Of a stretch of 42,732 nt of DNA, positions 17,443-27,876 are shown piece by piece. Below the pieces are notes generated by a model, which was not told where the DNA came from, made no database searches, and saw only the letters and a program-made list of their open reading frames with translations. How positions within the stretch are numbered: the first letter of the stretch is position 1; the number at the start of each line of letters is the position of its first letter. Origin of the DNA: Acidobacteriota bacterium (GTDB lineage Bacteria; Acidobacteriota; Terriglobia; Acidiferrales; UBA7541); NCBI GenBank assembly GCA_003224055.1, contig QHYE01000012.1, positions 1-42,732 on the forward strand, written 5' to 3'. Position numbers and translations under genes: made by a program.

Positions 17443-19821
17443 ATGGCCCATTCAGGCTCCAATTCGAACAGCATATTGCCCACCGCAGGGACCCGTGAGC
17501 CTGTCTATTGGAGAGTGGAAGGCTCGCTCCTGGAGCTGGGTGCGATGCGCCCGGTGGGTTTCTTCACGTGGAACTCGCAAAGTTTTTCAGAGCGCTGGGC
17601 GCGCCGCCTGGGCATGGCCGGGATGGCGCTCGCGCGGCCATTCGCCTACGCCGCCAACCGCACGTTTGCCACGCGTTTTCTGCACACCTTGCTCCGCGGC
17701 ATCAGCCGCGATCGGCTGGATCTGCTCGGTGAAGAATACTTCCACTACGTTCTAAGGCCGCAACTGCGCCGCGAGGCCGTCGAGAAACTGATCGAAGCGG
17801 TTCGCGATGGTGAGCGCATCGTGCTGGTCGGGCAGCTCCTCGAAAACATCCTTCGTCCCCTGGCCCATCATTTCGGGATCGACTCGTTCATTTCCAACCG
17901 CTTGGAATTTCGAGATGGTCAGGCCACCGGGAGATTGATGGATCCCATCGTCCGCCCGCGCGGGCCGTTCGCCTGGATTGCGAGCGGCGCCACCGACGGC
18001 CGTGTTTCGCGTGAGAGATTGCTCGGCCAGCTTGGCTGGACGGAGAAGCCGGAGCAACTCAAAGACGCCGTGCAGACCACCGCTCGTCCTGTTTCTAGCG
18101 AAGCCAAATCCGTTGCTCGATTCGGAGATGCGCCTCAAGTCCAGCGCCTTTTGGTGCGCGAAACCCTGGCGAACCGGCACCTGTTGCTCATTGGTGTAAC
18201 CGGATTCATCGGCAAAGTCTGGCTGGTGGACCTACTCGAGAATATTCCGAACATCGGCAAGATCACGCTCCTGATTCGCCGCAACCGCACCACTTCTGCG
18301 CAGCGCCGCTTCGAGAAAATTGTGGAAGAGTCTCCCACGTTCGACACGCTGCACGAGCGACACGGCCAAAAACTCGGCGCATTTCTCAGGGAAAAAGTGG
18401 AAGTCGTCGAAGGCGATGTGAGCGTGCCGGGCCTCGGTCTCGATGAAGCCACGCAAGCAAGGCTCGCGAAATCGCTCGACCTCATCGTGAACAGCGCCGG
18501 CCTCACGGACTTTAATCCCGATTTGCGCGAAGCTCTTTCTTCCAACGTGGATTCGGCGCTCCATTTGCTCGACTTTCTCCGGAAGTCCGATCACGCCGGA
18601 CTTATGCATCTTTCCACGTGCTACGTTGTCGGGATGCGCGACGGCCGCGTCACCGAAGAGTTGCAGGGAAACTACAACCCGGCGAACGGTCCGGATTTCG
18701 ACGCGGAGCGTGAAGTGGAATCCCTCCGCGAAACCATCCGCCGTGTCGAGGCCCGCGCCGAAAGCCCGGAGCTCACGAAGGCGCTTCGCCGCCAGGCGCT
18801 GGGCCGCGGCGGCGACGTTGCTTCCGCGCCGGCCGCGGAACTCGACGGTGTTTTGAAGCGTAACCGGGCGCGCTGGGCACGCAACCGGCTTGTTCGCGTT
18901 GGCATGCGCCGCGCCCAGCATCTCGGTTGGCCCAACACTTACACCTTCACGAAAAGCCTGGGCGAATCCATCCTCGCGCGCCGCGGCCGCGATCTCCCCA
19001 TCGCTATCGTCCGTCCCTCGATTGTCGAGAGCTCGGAGCGTTCGCCCTTCATCGGGTGGAACGAGGGCGTCAACACGTCCGGGCCGCTTTCCTATTTGCT
19101 TGGCACCAACTTCCGCCAGCTTCCTTCGAACGAACGCAAGTGCCTCGACGTCATTCCCGTGGACATGGTTTGCCGCGGCATGACGCTAATTACCGCCGGC
19201 GTGATTGCGCGTCGCCACGCCCGCATGTACCAGCTCGCGACTTCGGCCATCAATCCCGTCAACATGGGCCGCAGCATTGAACTCACCGGCCTGGCGCACC
19301 GCAAACACTACCGCACGACGCAGAGCGTGGACAGTTGGCTGAAAGTGAAATTCGAATCCATCCCGGTTTCGAAGCAACGCTACGAACAGCTTTCGATTCC
19401 AAGACAGAAAGCCGTCGTCTCCGGCATCAACCGCGTGGCCGTCACCCTTGGCATGAAAAAGCCGCCGCTTGCCCGGGCGGAGCGCGACCTCATTCGCGCG
19501 GAAAAGCTTATCGAGCTGTATGAGCCCTTTATCCTTCACAACGAGCATGTTTTCGAATGCGAAAACGCGCGGCTGCTTTCCGCGGCGCTGCCTCCGGAAG
19601 AACGTCTTGTTTTCGGCTTTGCGCCCGAATCCATCGATTGGTGGGACTACTGGATCAACGTACACATCCCGGCGTTGCGCCGCTGGTGCTATCCCCTGAT
19701 GGAAGGCCGACCTCTCGAATCGCGTGAGCCGCGCGCGCTCGATTGGTCCGCCGAACCCGCGCGCGAAGCGGTGCTCTCCAAAGCTGCAACGCCGACCGAT
19801 CCTTTATGGCGATCTTCCTAA
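17443..19821 (+). CDS. Fusion of a degenerate HAD-like domain with a fatty acyl-CoA/ACP reductase (FAR-type SDR)
   Basis: A 792-aa two-part protein. Residues about 20-200 align by eye with HAD-IB phosphatases (CicA/SerB-like), but the catalytic DxDGT is replaced by R24-V-E26-G-S, and the motif II Ser (usual VLVSxS) by VLVGQL. No GDxxxD motif III follows, so it is probably not a phosphatase. Residues about 240-620 are a male-sterility/FAR-type NAD(P)-binding reductase: GVTGFIG at 251-257, [22 protein letters not shown], and catalytic Y500 and K504 in YTFTK, followed by VRPSIVESS. The C-terminal part resembles the 'sterile' helical domain. It should reduce a fatty acyl thioester to aldehyde or alcohol. 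First gene of the cluster; no clear Shine-Dalgarno is visible. Confidence 0.85.
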   Translation: MAHSGSNSNSILPTAGTREPVYWRVEGSLLELGAMRPVGFFTWNSQSFSERWARRLGMAGMALARPFAYAANRTFATRFLHTLLRGISRDRLDLLGEEYFHYVLRPQLRREAVEKLIEAVRDGERIVLVGQLLENILRPLAHHFGIDSFISNRLEFRDGQATGRLMDPIVRPRGPFAWIASGATDGRVSRERLLGQLGWTEKPEQLKDAVQTTARPVSSEAKSVARFGDAPQVQRLLVRETLANRHLLLIGVTGFIGKVWLVDLLENIPNIGKITLLIRRNRTTSAQRRFEKIVEESPTFDTLHERHGQKLGAFLREKVEVVEGDVSVPGLGLDEATQARLAKSLDLIVNSAGLTDFNPDLREALSSNVDSALHLLDFLRKSDHAGLMHLSTCYVVGMRDGRVTEELQGNYNPANGPDFDAEREVESLRETIRRVEARAESPELTKALRRQALGRGGDVASAPAAELDGVLKRNRARWARNRLVRVGMRRAQHLGWPNTYTFTKSLGESILARRGRDLPIAIVRPSIVESSERSPFIGWNEGVNTSGPLSYLLGTNFRQLPSNERKCLDVIPVDMVCRGMTLITAGVIARRHARMYQLATSAINPVNMGRSIELTGLAHRKHYRTTQSVDSWLKVKFESIPVSKQRYEQLSIPRQKAVVSGINRVAVTLGMKKPPLARAERDLIRAEKLIELYEPFILHNEHVFECENARLLSAALPPEERLVFGFAPESIDWWDYWINVHIPALRRWCYPLMEGRPLESREPRALDWSAEPAREAVLSKAATPTDPLWRSS

Positions 19822-20969
19822 CCGGCGCGACCGGCTATCTTGGCAGCTACCTCGTCGCCGGCCTCCTTACGGAGCACCGCGACACGCTGAATCTTCTGGT
19901 TCGCGCAAAAACTGAACAGGAGGCCCGCGAACGCCTCTGGACCTCGCTCCAACTGCACTTTGCCTTTCCCGAATTCCTCGAGTTCCTGAACACACGCGTT
20001 CGGATCTTCCGCGGCAATCTGACCAGCGATCTCTTCGGACTATCGGACGACGAATACCACGCGCTGGTGGATTCGACCGATTCGCTGATTCACTGCGCCG
20101 CGTCGCTCAACCGCAAATCCGAGAAGCAATGCCTGAACGTGAATCTGCGCGGCACACTGGAAGTCATTCAACTCGCACGCTGCGCGCAAAATCGCCACGG
20201 GCTGCGGCGCTATTCGCACGTCTCGACGGTCGCCGTCGCGGGGAAGCGGCAAAACGAAATTGTAACCGAAGATGCCGCCATTGACTGGTCACGCTCCGAT
20301 TATGATCCCTACGCGCGTACAAAAAAGTTCTGCGAGCACATGGCCAATCAACTCTTGGCTGACGTGCCGAAAACGATTTTCCGCCCGTCGATCATCCTCG
20401 GTGACAGCCGCCGAGGCGACACATCGCAATTCGACATGGTGCAGGCCTTCCACGTCCTGGCGCAGATGCCTGTTCTTCCCCTGCGCCCTGACGATAAAAT
20501 CGATATCGTGCCCGCAAACTACGTCGGCAAAGCGATCGTGAGTATTCACCAAAAAGACGCGCCCGCCCACGGCATCTATCATTTGTCCTCGGGGACCGGT
20601 TCACAGACCTACCACGAATTGACCGATGTCCTAGCGCAGGCGGGTGGCAGGATGCGGCCCACGTATTCGCCCTGGCTGGGCGGGACTTTTTCGCGCACCG
20701 TGAACTGGGCTGCGAATCGCACCGGCGCCATTGGCCACGGCGCCTCGCTCCTCAAAGTTTTCTGGCCGTACCTGGACTGGAACACGGTTTTTGACAATTC
20801 GCGCGTCGTCGCCGAACTGGGCGAGACGCCAGCAAAATTTTCGACCTACGCGCATGCCCTGTTGAAGTTCAGCCGTGAAAACAAGTTTCGTTATCCGGCA
20901 AAACCATGGCCATCGGGCGCGAGCGCGGACGTGGCGGCGAATCCCACCGCGAGAGGCGCCGGCTCATGA
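19806..20969 (+). CDS. Thioester-reductase-like SDR (NAD-binding 4/male-sterility fold)
   Basis: A 387-aa extended SDR starting inside the end of the preceding gene (16-bp overlap). The N-terminal nucleotide motif is TGATGYLG (6-13). Catalytic YARTK occurs in [20 protein letters not shown], preceded by the HVSTVAVAG active-site strand and followed by [21 protein letters not shown]. The family includes thioester reductase domains of carboxylic acid and peptide reductases and FAR enzymes. A second such enzyme next to a FAR suggests two reduction or dehydrogenation steps on the same acyl or carbonyl intermediate, but sugar-epimerase-like activity cannot be excluded. The C-terminal tail (about 25 aa) is low complexity. 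Confidence 0.85.
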   Translation: MAIFLTGATGYLGSYLVAGLLTEHRDTLNLLVRAKTEQEARERLWTSLQLHFAFPEFLEFLNTRVRIFRGNLTSDLFGLSDDEYHALVDSTDSLIHCAASLNRKSEKQCLNVNLRGTLEVIQLARCAQNRHGLRRYSHVSTVAVAGKRQNEIVTEDAAIDWSRSDYDPYARTKKFCEHMANQLLADVPKTIFRPSIILGDSRRGDTSQFDMVQAFHVLAQMPVLPLRPDDKIDIVPANYVGKAIVSIHQKDAPAHGIYHLSSGTGSQTYHELTDVLAQAGGRMRPTYSPWLGGTFSRTVNWAANRTGAIGHGASLLKVFWPYLDWNTVFDNSRVVAELGETPAKFSTYAHALLKFSRENKFRYPAKPWPSGASADVAANPTARGAGS

Positions 20970-22405
20970 CGGATTTTCTGCTCGTCGCCTGGGTTAGCGC
21001 ACTGATCGAGATCCGGCGCGTCGGCTGGATGCTGGGTCTTGGCAAGCGCTGGACTCCTGGCGAAAAACTCAAGCTGCTGTTTGCGGGCTACAATGGGACG
21101 CGCAACACGGGCAGCGACGTTCGCGTCCAAGAGATGCTGCGCCAGATTCGCCATGTTCTGGGCGCCGATAACGTTGACTTCAGCGTGATGACGCAGAGTT
21201 TCGACCGCACCAAGGGCTACTTCGAAGGTACCCGGCAGGTTTATCTTCCCGATGTGTACCCGCCGTTCCTCTTTCGCGACGTGCGCCGGAATCACGGCGT
21301 TATTGCGTGCGAAGGCTCGATGTTCAAGAGCAAATTCGCCAACGCGCTCGCGACGATGATGATCGGCTCGCTCGGGCTGGCTTCCGCGGAAAATAAACTT
21401 TCTCTCGCGTACGGCGGGGAAGCGGGCCACATGGACGGAATCATCCAATCCACGTGCGAACGCTACGTCCACGATTCGATGGTGATCACGCGCAATGTGG
21501 AATCGCAAACGCTGCTGAATTCGCTGGGAATTCCCACGGAGCTTGGCACGGATACCGCATGGACGTTTGAGCCGCACCCGCCCGAGTATGCACGCAAAGT
21601 TCTGCGCGAGTCCGGCTGGGATGAAAAAACGCCTATACTCGTCCTATGTCCAATCCATCCGTTCGTGTGGCCGGTGAGAGCATCCGTCGCAAAATATCTC
21701 GCACGCGTCACGACGGGCGCCTACAAAGACAGCCAATACCGCACCGTTTATTTTTTCGAATCCGGGCCGGAAGTGGATCGCAAATACCAGCACTACACTT
21801 CCGGATTTACCAACGCTACGAAAGCGTTCTTGCAGCGCCATCGTGTTTTTCCGATTCTGGTCGGCATGGAGCGGCTGGACGCCGTTGCGTGCCGCGATAT
21901 CGCCGCACAAATTCCGGGCACGCCGGTGTTCACTTCGGACGACTACGACATGTTCCAGCTCGTGTCGCTCCTGCGCGCGAGCTCTTACATGGTTTCTTCG
22001 CGTTACCACGGCATCGTCACCTGCATGCCCAGCCTGGTCGCCTCGGCTGGTGTCACCATGGACGAGCGCATCCGCAACCTGATGCGCGAGCGCGGCCATC
22101 AGCAATTCTTGCTTACCGTGGACGACCCCGATCTTGAGCCAAAGCTTCTCCAAGTCATGGAAACGCTGTTTACGGAAGCCGAATCCGTGCGCGAGGGCAT
22201 CGGCCGCACTGTCGTCCGCAATCTGAAGGTCATGGCGCGCATGGGAACGTATCTCGAGGACGCCATGCGCCGGACATACCCCGAATTCCCGCTACGCTCC
22301 GGAGTTCTTTCGTGGGAAGAATATCTGCCGCCGCTCGGCAGCAATTTGCTGCAGCTTGCCGGACGCTACGACTCTTCGCCGGTTGCGCTCGCCGCGGTTC
22401 GCTGA
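20966..22405 (+). CDS. Polysaccharide pyruvyl transferase-family protein
   Basis: A 479-aa protein whose start overlaps the previous stop as ATGA. It has a GT-B-like architecture of the pyruvyl transferase (CsaB/WcaK) family: N-terminal [22 protein letters not shown] with the family's N-x-GD/S loop, [44 protein letters not shown], and the hallmark [18 protein letters not shown] with H348. Known members move pyruvate from PEP onto sugar hydroxyls of cell-surface polymers. In a lipid cluster it might modify a glycolipid head group, which is an inference. It lies in the middle of the operon, 6 bp before the next gene. Confidence 0.88.
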   Translation: MTDFLLVAWVSALIEIRRVGWMLGLGKRWTPGEKLKLLFAGYNGTRNTGSDVRVQEMLRQIRHVLGADNVDFSVMTQSFDRTKGYFEGTRQVYLPDVYPPFLFRDVRRNHGVIACEGSMFKSKFANALATMMIGSLGLASAENKLSLAYGGEAGHMDGIIQSTCERYVHDSMVITRNVESQTLLNSLGIPTELGTDTAWTFEPHPPEYARKVLRESGWDEKTPILVLCPIHPFVWPVRASVAKYLARVTTGAYKDSQYRTVYFFESGPEVDRKYQHYTSGFTNATKAFLQRHRVFPILVGMERLDAVACRDIAAQIPGTPVFTSDDYDMFQLVSLLRASSYMVSSRYHGIVTCMPSLVASAGVTMDERIRNLMRERGHQQFLLTVDDPDLEPKLLQVMETLFTEAESVREGIGRTVVRNLKVMARMGTYLEDAMRRTYPEFPLRSGVLSWEEYLPPLGSNLLQLAGRYDSSPVALAAVR

Positions 22406-22411
22406 CTTTTC

Positions 22412-24097
22412 ATGCCCAACTTTCTCGAAAATATTTTCGCGCAATTGAAACGAGCAGAGGGCCGCGTCGTTTTGCGGGAAATTCGCGGCGAACAATTTGT
22501 CAGCCTGACGGGAGGCGAGCTGCTGGATCAGGTGCAGCGTGTCCGCGGCTATTTACGCCGCTCCGGTTTGCAACCGGGAGATCGCTGCGCGCTCCTCGCG
22601 GCGAATTCCGTCCGTTGGGCTGCTTTTGACGTGGCGCTGATGGCCGAAGGCGCCATCGTGGTGCCGCTCTATTCGCGCCAGGCGCCTGCCGAGCTCGCTG
22701 CCATGATGAAGGATTGCCAGCCACGATTTCTCTTTGTAGGTGATGCCGCTTTTGGGGAAGGTATCGCTCAGGCTTGGCCGGAAGCTCTGCCTCGCGTTTT
22801 GTTCGAGGATGCTCTGCAGCAGCCTGCGTCGCCGGGATTGGTTCCGAACACTCCCAATCCGCGGGGGGATTCGGACCTTGTCACCATCATCTACACCTCA
22901 GGCACGTCGGGGGAGCCTAAGGGGGTTTGCCTCAACGTCGGGAACATCACGCACATGATTTCCTGCGCCACCGAGCGGCTTGATCAATTGATGGGCGAAA
23001 CGCACGAGCCAGACCGTGTTTTCCACTATCTTCCGTTCAATTTTGCTGCTTCGTGGATCGTGCTTCTCACCTACCTCACGCGCGAGTCGGTTCTTACGCT
23101 CTCCACGGATCTCAATAGGCTTACCGACGAAATCCGGCTGGCCTCTCCGCACTATTTTCTGAATGTTCCCACGCTGCTGGAACGCGTGCGCCGCGGCGTG
23201 GAGGAAGCGCTATCGAAGCGCCCAGCCATGATCCGTTCGCTTTTTGAAAAGGCGCGCGACGCCTGGCAGCGGCTGCACGTGGGCCGCGGTCGCGCGCTGG
23301 ATGCTCTTTGGCTCGCCATCGGCCGAAAAGTTATTTTCGGAAAAATCAAAGAACGTTTCGGCGGGCATCTTCGTACGCTGATTTGTGGCTCCGCGCCTCT
23401 TTCGCCGGAGACCCAGCAGTTTTTCCTGACGCTGGGCATTCCCGTACTGCAAGGCTACGGACTCACGGAAACCACGGGCATCTGCACGTTGGACGATCCC
23501 CGCTTGCCCGTTGAACCGGGTTGCGTCGGCACTGCAATTTCCGGAATTGAAATGAAAATTTCCGAGAACGAAGAAATAGTTGTGCGTGGCCCGCACATTT
23601 TTCCGGGATATTGGAACAGGCCGGAAGAGACGGCGCGCGTGTTGCAAGACGGCTGGTTCCACACGGGTGATCAGGGCGAAGTAAACGTGCGCGGAAATTG
23701 GCGAATCAGCGGGCGCATCAAAAACCTGATTATTCTGAATTCCGGCCACAACATCGCCCCGGAACCGGTCGAAGAAAAAATCGCGCGGCTTCTTCCGGCA
23801 GTGCAGCAAGTCGTAGTTGTCGGCAATGGGCGCGGGTATCTCTGTGCGCTGGTCACCGGCCGCGTCGAACGCGCCGGCGTCCAGGCCGCGCTGGATGCCG
23901 TGAATCCCGAGCTGCCGCATTACCGCCAGATCCGCAATTTCACTGTGATTCCCGAAGGCTTCACCATCGAGAACGGCCTGCTCACCGTGAACGGCAAACT
24001 TCGCCGCTCCGCCATCAATGCGCGCTATGCTTCGGAAATTAACGCCATGTACGATGTCAAGGGAGTCCGCGAAGCAGCCAGCGGAACACTCGCATGA
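22412..24097 (+). CDS. AMP-forming fatty acyl-CoA/acyl-ACP ligase (first copy)
   Basis: A 561-aa ANL-superfamily enzyme. The phosphate loop is YTSGTSGEPKG (161-171). The A5-type motif GYGLTETTGICT, the A7/A8 hinge block GWFHTGDQGEVNVRGNWRISGRIKNLIILNSGHNIAPEPVEE and a C-terminal catalytic lysine K529 in VNGKLRRS are all intact. The PLYSRQAP and HYLPFNF segments are typical of long-chain FadD-like proteins. It activates a fatty acid with ATP, giving acyl-AMP and then a thioester on CoA or, given the ACP gene 0.9 kb downstream, possibly on that ACP. It starts 6 bp after the pyruvyl transferase-like gene. Confidence 0.92.
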   Translation: MPNFLENIFAQLKRAEGRVVLREIRGEQFVSLTGGELLDQVQRVRGYLRRSGLQPGDRCALLAANSVRWAAFDVALMAEGAIVVPLYSRQAPAELAAMMKDCQPRFLFVGDAAFGEGIAQAWPEALPRVLFEDALQQPASPGLVPNTPNPRGDSDLVTIIYTSGTSGEPKGVCLNVGNITHMISCATERLDQLMGETHEPDRVFHYLPFNFAASWIVLLTYLTRESVLTLSTDLNRLTDEIRLASPHYFLNVPTLLERVRRGVEEALSKRPAMIRSLFEKARDAWQRLHVGRGRALDALWLAIGRKVIFGKIKERFGGHLRTLICGSAPLSPETQQFFLTLGIPVLQGYGLTETTGICTLDDPRLPVEPGCVGTAISGIEMKISENEEIVVRGPHIFPGYWNRPEETARVLQDGWFHTGDQGEVNVRGNWRISGRIKNLIILNSGHNIAPEPVEEKIARLLPAVQQVVVVGNGRGYLCALVTGRVERAGVQAALDAVNPELPHYRQIRNFTVIPEGFTIENGLLTVNGKLRRSAINARYASEINAMYDVKGVREAASGTLA

Positions 24098-24897
24098 AGA
24101 GTTTTGCCGGCAAGACGCTGCGTTGGGAATGGCGCGAAGGGGTGATTGAGTTGACGCTCGATCACGCACCCGCCAATGAAATTGGTTCGGCAATGCTCGC
24201 GGAGCTTGAACAATTTGTCGCTGCATCGGGCGCGCTTGCGCCGGAGACTTCCGTCTGCATCATTTCGAGTGCGCGCAAGTCTGTTTTTTCGGCGGGCGCG
24301 GATTTACGCGAACTGTACCGCGGTGCGGCGCCGCTTCCGGAGAAGGAGCGCCTTGCGGGTATTCGCAATTTTCTGGAACGCATCCATGTAGTACTGAACG
24401 CTCTTGATGCTGCGCCCTTCGTCATCATCGCGGCTGTGCACGGCGTTTGTTTTGGCGGCGGACTCGAACTCGCGCTCGCTTGCGATATCATCATCGCGGA
24501 CAAGATGGCGCGCTTTGCGTTTCCCGAATTGCGGCTGGGGCTCATCCCCGGATTCGGCGGGATCCCGCGCCTGAAACGCGATCTTGGCAATGCTTTCGTG
24601 CGAGATTTGCTTTTTACGGGTCGTACGGTCAACGCGACTCGCGCGCAAGCCGTCGGGCTCGTGGCGCAACTTGCCGGCGAAGGCCAAGCTCTCCGCGTCG
24701 CACGCTCGACCGCCGCTCAAATCACAAAATTTGACGCCGTTACACGCGCCGCCGCGAAAAAATTCATCAAGCCTGTTCCCCACGATGAATTGCGCCGCGA
24801 AATCGATCTTTTTTGCGAGCTCTTCGCGCGGCCCGCTGTCATGGCCGCTCTCAAGAAATTCATCGAAGATTCCGGACCCATGCCGTACCTACCGTAA
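24094..24897 (+). CDS. Enoyl-CoA hydratase/isomerase (crotonase) family protein
   Basis: A 267-aa crotonase overlapping the ligase stop by 4 bp (ATGA). The oxyanion-hole segment VFSAGADLREL and the GVCFGGGLELALACD block are present. Both positions used as catalytic glutamates in hydratases are Glu: E125 in GGGLE and E145 in FPELRLGLIPGFGG. Hydration of a 2-enoyl thioester or double-bond isomerisation is therefore possible. The partner dehydrogenases and thiolase of a full beta-oxidation set are missing from the cluster, so a single tailoring step on a dedicated acyl chain is more likely. Confidence 0.9.
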   Translation: MKSFAGKTLRWEWREGVIELTLDHAPANEIGSAMLAELEQFVAASGALAPETSVCIISSARKSVFSAGADLRELYRGAAPLPEKERLAGIRNFLERIHVVLNALDAAPFVIIAAVHGVCFGGGLELALACDIIIADKMARFAFPELRLGLIPGFGGIPRLKRDLGNAFVRDLLFTGRTVNATRAQAVGLVAQLAGEGQALRVARSTAAQITKFDAVTRAAAKKFIKPVPHDELRREIDLFCELFARPAVMAALKKFIEDSGPMPYLP

Positions 24898-24959
24898 TCT
24901 TGGAAAGCTGGCTCGTTCAATTTTCTTTCCTGTCGCAGGAGTGCTAAATTTACCTGTCC

Positions 24960-25202
24960 ATGCGCACACTGGAACAAACGACGCAGGAAGTCCTCGACCT
25001 GGCAGCGAAGCATTTTCAGCTGCCCGCAGGTTCGCTCGCGCCCGCCGATGATTTCTTCAAGAAGCTGGGCATCGACAGCCTTCAGACACTGGAGATGCTT
25101 TCGCGCATCGAAAATCATTTCGGCATCGAGCTGCCGGACTACGAAGTCCAGGGCGTCAGCGACTTCAGGACCCTGGCTGAGCGGATTCAATCTCGCCTGT
25201 AA
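24960..25202 (+). CDS. Dedicated acyl carrier protein
   Basis: An 80-aa ACP. The phosphopantetheine site is S40 in [14 protein letters not shown]; helix II and the acidic surface ([15 protein letters not shown]) follow the usual pattern. It lies 62 bp after the crotonase gene and overlaps the next ligase start by one base (TAATG), so it is translationally linked to that ligase. It is divergent from the housekeeping AcpP (GxDSLDTVEL), which suggests a specialised carrier for the acyl chain handled by this cluster. Confidence 0.93.
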   Translation: MRTLEQTTQEVLDLAAKHFQLPAGSLAPADDFFKKLGIDSLQTLEMLSRIENHFGIELPDYEVQGVSDFRTLAERIQSRL

Positions 25203-26914
25203 TGCTTGACCTTTCCAAATATCAGTCCATCGGCCAGGCGCTGAAGGATGCGCTGGACCAATTTGCGGACGAAGTGTGCTTGATCGAAGCGGACCGCGAA
25301 CGCGAGAAGGAACGCCTGACGTATCGCGACTTCAAGGAATGCGCGCACCCGCTCGCCAGAGCTTTGCAAGACGCCGGTTTCACGGCGGGCGACCGGGCCA
25401 GCATCATCATGACCAACCAGTCCAAGTGGCTGATTTCGGCCTACGCCATTTTTTTTGCGGGCGGCACGCTGGTTCCGCTCGACTACAAGCTCACTCCCGA
25501 CGAGCAATGGCAGCTTCTCAAGCATTCCGGCGCCAGCGTGCTCATCACGGAATATCCCATCTGGCGGCAGCTCAGCGCTTCTGTTGGGCGCGTGGCAGCG
25601 GCAAACGTCCGTACGGTCCTCGTGACCGAGGCTCCAGCAAATGCGGAACTCTCGGGCGCACTGCGCTGGGAAGATTTTCACGGCGCGGGCGAGCCGAGAT
25701 TCGTTTCGCGCGTACGCAAGGACACGGCTTGCATCGTGTACTCCTCTGGAACCGGCGGCCGCCCCAAGGGCTGCATGATGACGCACGAGAATTATTTGGA
25801 GCAGTGCGTCGCGCTGACCTCGATCTATCCCTTCTGGCCTGGCGTGCGCTACCTCAGCATCTTGCCGACGAACCACGCGATTGATTTTATGGTGGGATTT
25901 TTCGGGCCGTTCACCTGCGGCGCGGCAGTCGTGCATCTTCGAACATTGCGTCCCGAATACGTGCGCGAGGCTTTTCCGAAGTACAAAATCACTTACGTCA
26001 GTCTCGTTCCGCTGGTTTTGAAAAATCTGCAAAAAGGTTTGCAGGCGCGGTTCGATGCGTTGCCACCGGCGAAACGGAAGATTTTCAATGCGCTTGTGGC
26101 AATCAACAAAGCGCTGACGAAAAGCAAGTCGCGGCCCGGCATCAGCCGCCGGTTACTCAAACAGGTGCATGAAGCCTTTGGCGGCGAACTTCGTGCCATC
26201 ATCGTCGGCGGCGCGTTTACAGAACCGCAGACCTTGCAATTTTTCTACGATCTGGGAATTCCCGTCGCGAACGGTTACGGCCTCACGGAGGCGGGCACGG
26301 CCATCACCGTCAATGACTTGAAACCATTTCGCGCCGACACCGTCGGCAAGCCACTACCTGGCATGGAAGTGCGCATCATGAATCCTGCCGCGGACGGGGT
26401 CGGAGAAGTCTCTGTGCGCAGCAAGACGGTCATGTCCGGCTACCTCAGCGACCCGGAGCTCACGGCCGAAACTATCGTTGACGCCTGGCTGATGACCGGC
26501 GACCTGGGCCGCTTCGACGAAACCGGCCACTTGCTGCTGAGCGGCCGCAAGAAGAACATGGTCGTTACCGAAGAAGGGAAGAACATTTATCCCGAAGACG
26601 TTGAGGCGGTCTTCGAAACCCTTCCCGTGAAGGAATTCTGCGTATTCGCCGCCAATTACATCTGGCCGAAACGTTCGATGACGGGAGAAAGGCTTGTGCT
26701 CGTCATCCATCTCGATCCGGGCCAGCAATACGGCGAAGAGCTCCGGCAGGACATCAGCGCGCGTAACAATCGCCTGCTAAACTACAAGCGCATCCACGGG
26801 GTCGTTGTCCTGGACGAAGACTTTCCGCGGACGGCTTCCTTGAAAATCAAAAGGAATGTTCTGGCGGAACGTCTCGCGAGTCTAGAGGGTGCATCGGCGA
26901 TTCTGCCCTTGTGA
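25202..26914 (+). CDS. AMP-forming acyl ligase (second copy), likely acyl-ACP loading enzyme
   Basis: A 570-aa ANL enzyme starting on the last base of the ACP stop codon. The phosphate loop is [11 protein letters not shown] (180-190), slightly off the consensus [60 protein letters not shown] and the C-terminal lysine K548 in TASLKIKRN are present, though the usual Gly before this Lys is Leu. It is clearly distinct from the first ligase rather than a recent copy. Tight coupling to the ACP gene suggests it loads a fatty acid onto that ACP. Direct demonstration is lacking. Confidence 0.92.
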   Translation: MLDLSKYQSIGQALKDALDQFADEVCLIEADREREKERLTYRDFKECAHPLARALQDAGFTAGDRASIIMTNQSKWLISAYAIFFAGGTLVPLDYKLTPDEQWQLLKHSGASVLITEYPIWRQLSASVGRVAAANVRTVLVTEAPANAELSGALRWEDFHGAGEPRFVSRVRKDTACIVYSSGTGGRPKGCMMTHENYLEQCVALTSIYPFWPGVRYLSILPTNHAIDFMVGFFGPFTCGAAVVHLRTLRPEYVREAFPKYKITYVSLVPLVLKNLQKGLQARFDALPPAKRKIFNALVAINKALTKSKSRPGISRRLLKQVHEAFGGELRAIIVGGAFTEPQTLQFFYDLGIPVANGYGLTEAGTAITVNDLKPFRADTVGKPLPGMEVRIMNPAADGVGEVSVRSKTVMSGYLSDPELTAETIVDAWLMTGDLGRFDETGHLLLSGRKKNMVVTEEGKNIYPEDVEAVFETLPVKEFCVFAANYIWPKRSMTGERLVLVIHLDPGQQYGEELRQDISARNNRLLNYKRIHGVVVLDEDFPRTASLKIKRNVLAERLASLEGASAILPL

Positions 26915-26976
26915 AAGCGTGCTGAAAACGATTAGGTGCAGCAGGAGTTAGCAGTTCCAGTCTGCCCGAGAGACAA

Positions 26977-27876
26977 ATGGATCGCTTTTTCGCCATCGTG
27001 AACCCCGCCGCCGGTGGCGGCCGTTCCGCAAAACTCGCCGGCCCCGCGCTTGCGAGCCTGCGAGAGAAGGGATTGCGCATTGACGTCATCGCATCCACCG
27101 GCAAGGGCCACGCGGTGCAGCTCGCGCGCGAGGCTTACGATCAGGGTTACCGGCGTTTTCTTGCCGTTGGCGGCGACGGCACGGCGCACGAAATCCTCAA
27201 CGGCGTTTTTGCCGGCCGCAAGCCAGTTGGACGGATTGCGCTTGGTTTCCTTCCGCTCGGCACTGGTAATTCCTTCCTGCGCGATTTCTCAAAGGATGGC
27301 GCGGAAGCTTCGATGCGAGCCCTGCTCGAGGATCGCAAGCGTTCCATCGATTTAATTCGTCTCACGCACTCCGGCGGGGAAGTCTATTCCTTCAATCTCT
27401 TAAGCATTGGTTTCACTGCCGATGTCGCCGCGCTGACCAATCGCATGTTCAAGCCGCTCGGCCACCTTGGTTATCTGCTTGGAGTGTTCGTCCGCGTCGT
27501 GCAGCTGCGCCGGCGCTCCTTCGCCCTTCGCTGCGATCAGGATCAGGAATGGAACGAGCGGCGCTCGCTTTTCCTGACTTTCAATAACAGCAAGTACACC
27601 GGCGGCACGATGCTCATCGCGCCGCACGCGGATCCCGCCGATGGCCACATCGAATTTGTTCAGTGGGGACCGATCGGCCGGTTGGGTTTGCTCCGCATGC
27701 TGCCGCGGCTGTATGACGGCACGCACATCGAACACGCGCTTGCCTCGCACCGGGCCGTGCGCCACGTCGAATTCAAGTTCGGCTCACCACTCGACGTCAT
27801 GATCGATGGTGAAGTGGCTACGCTGGATTGCTGCTCGCTCGATATTCTGCCGGCCGCAGTGGACGTCTATATATGA
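26977..27876 (+). CDS. Diacylglycerol kinase-family lipid kinase (YegS/BmrU-like)
   Basis: A 299-aa DAGK-catalytic protein. The signatures are FAIVNPAAGGGRS at the start, the nucleotide motif GGDGT at 65-69 (LAVGGDGTAHEILNGV), LPLGTGNSFLRDF around 93-103, and later FNNSKYTGGTMLIAPHADPADGHIEF and VMIDGEVA. Family members phosphorylate diacylglycerol, phosphatidylglycerol, sphingoid bases or related alcohols with ATP. In this cluster it could phosphorylate an alkyl- or acylglycerol before acylation by the next gene product. It lies 62 bp after the second ligase and its stop overlaps the next start by 4 bp. Confidence 0.9.
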   Translation: MDRFFAIVNPAAGGGRSAKLAGPALASLREKGLRIDVIASTGKGHAVQLAREAYDQGYRRFLAVGGDGTAHEILNGVFAGRKPVGRIALGFLPLGTGNSFLRDFSKDGAEASMRALLEDRKRSIDLIRLTHSGGEVYSFNLLSIGFTADVAALTNRMFKPLGHLGYLLGVFVRVVQLRRRSFALRCDQDQEWNERRSLFLTFNNSKYTGGTMLIAPHADPADGHIEFVQWGPIGRLGLLRMLPRLYDGTHIEHALASHRAVRHVEFKFGSPLDVMIDGEVATLDCCSLDILPAAVDVYI

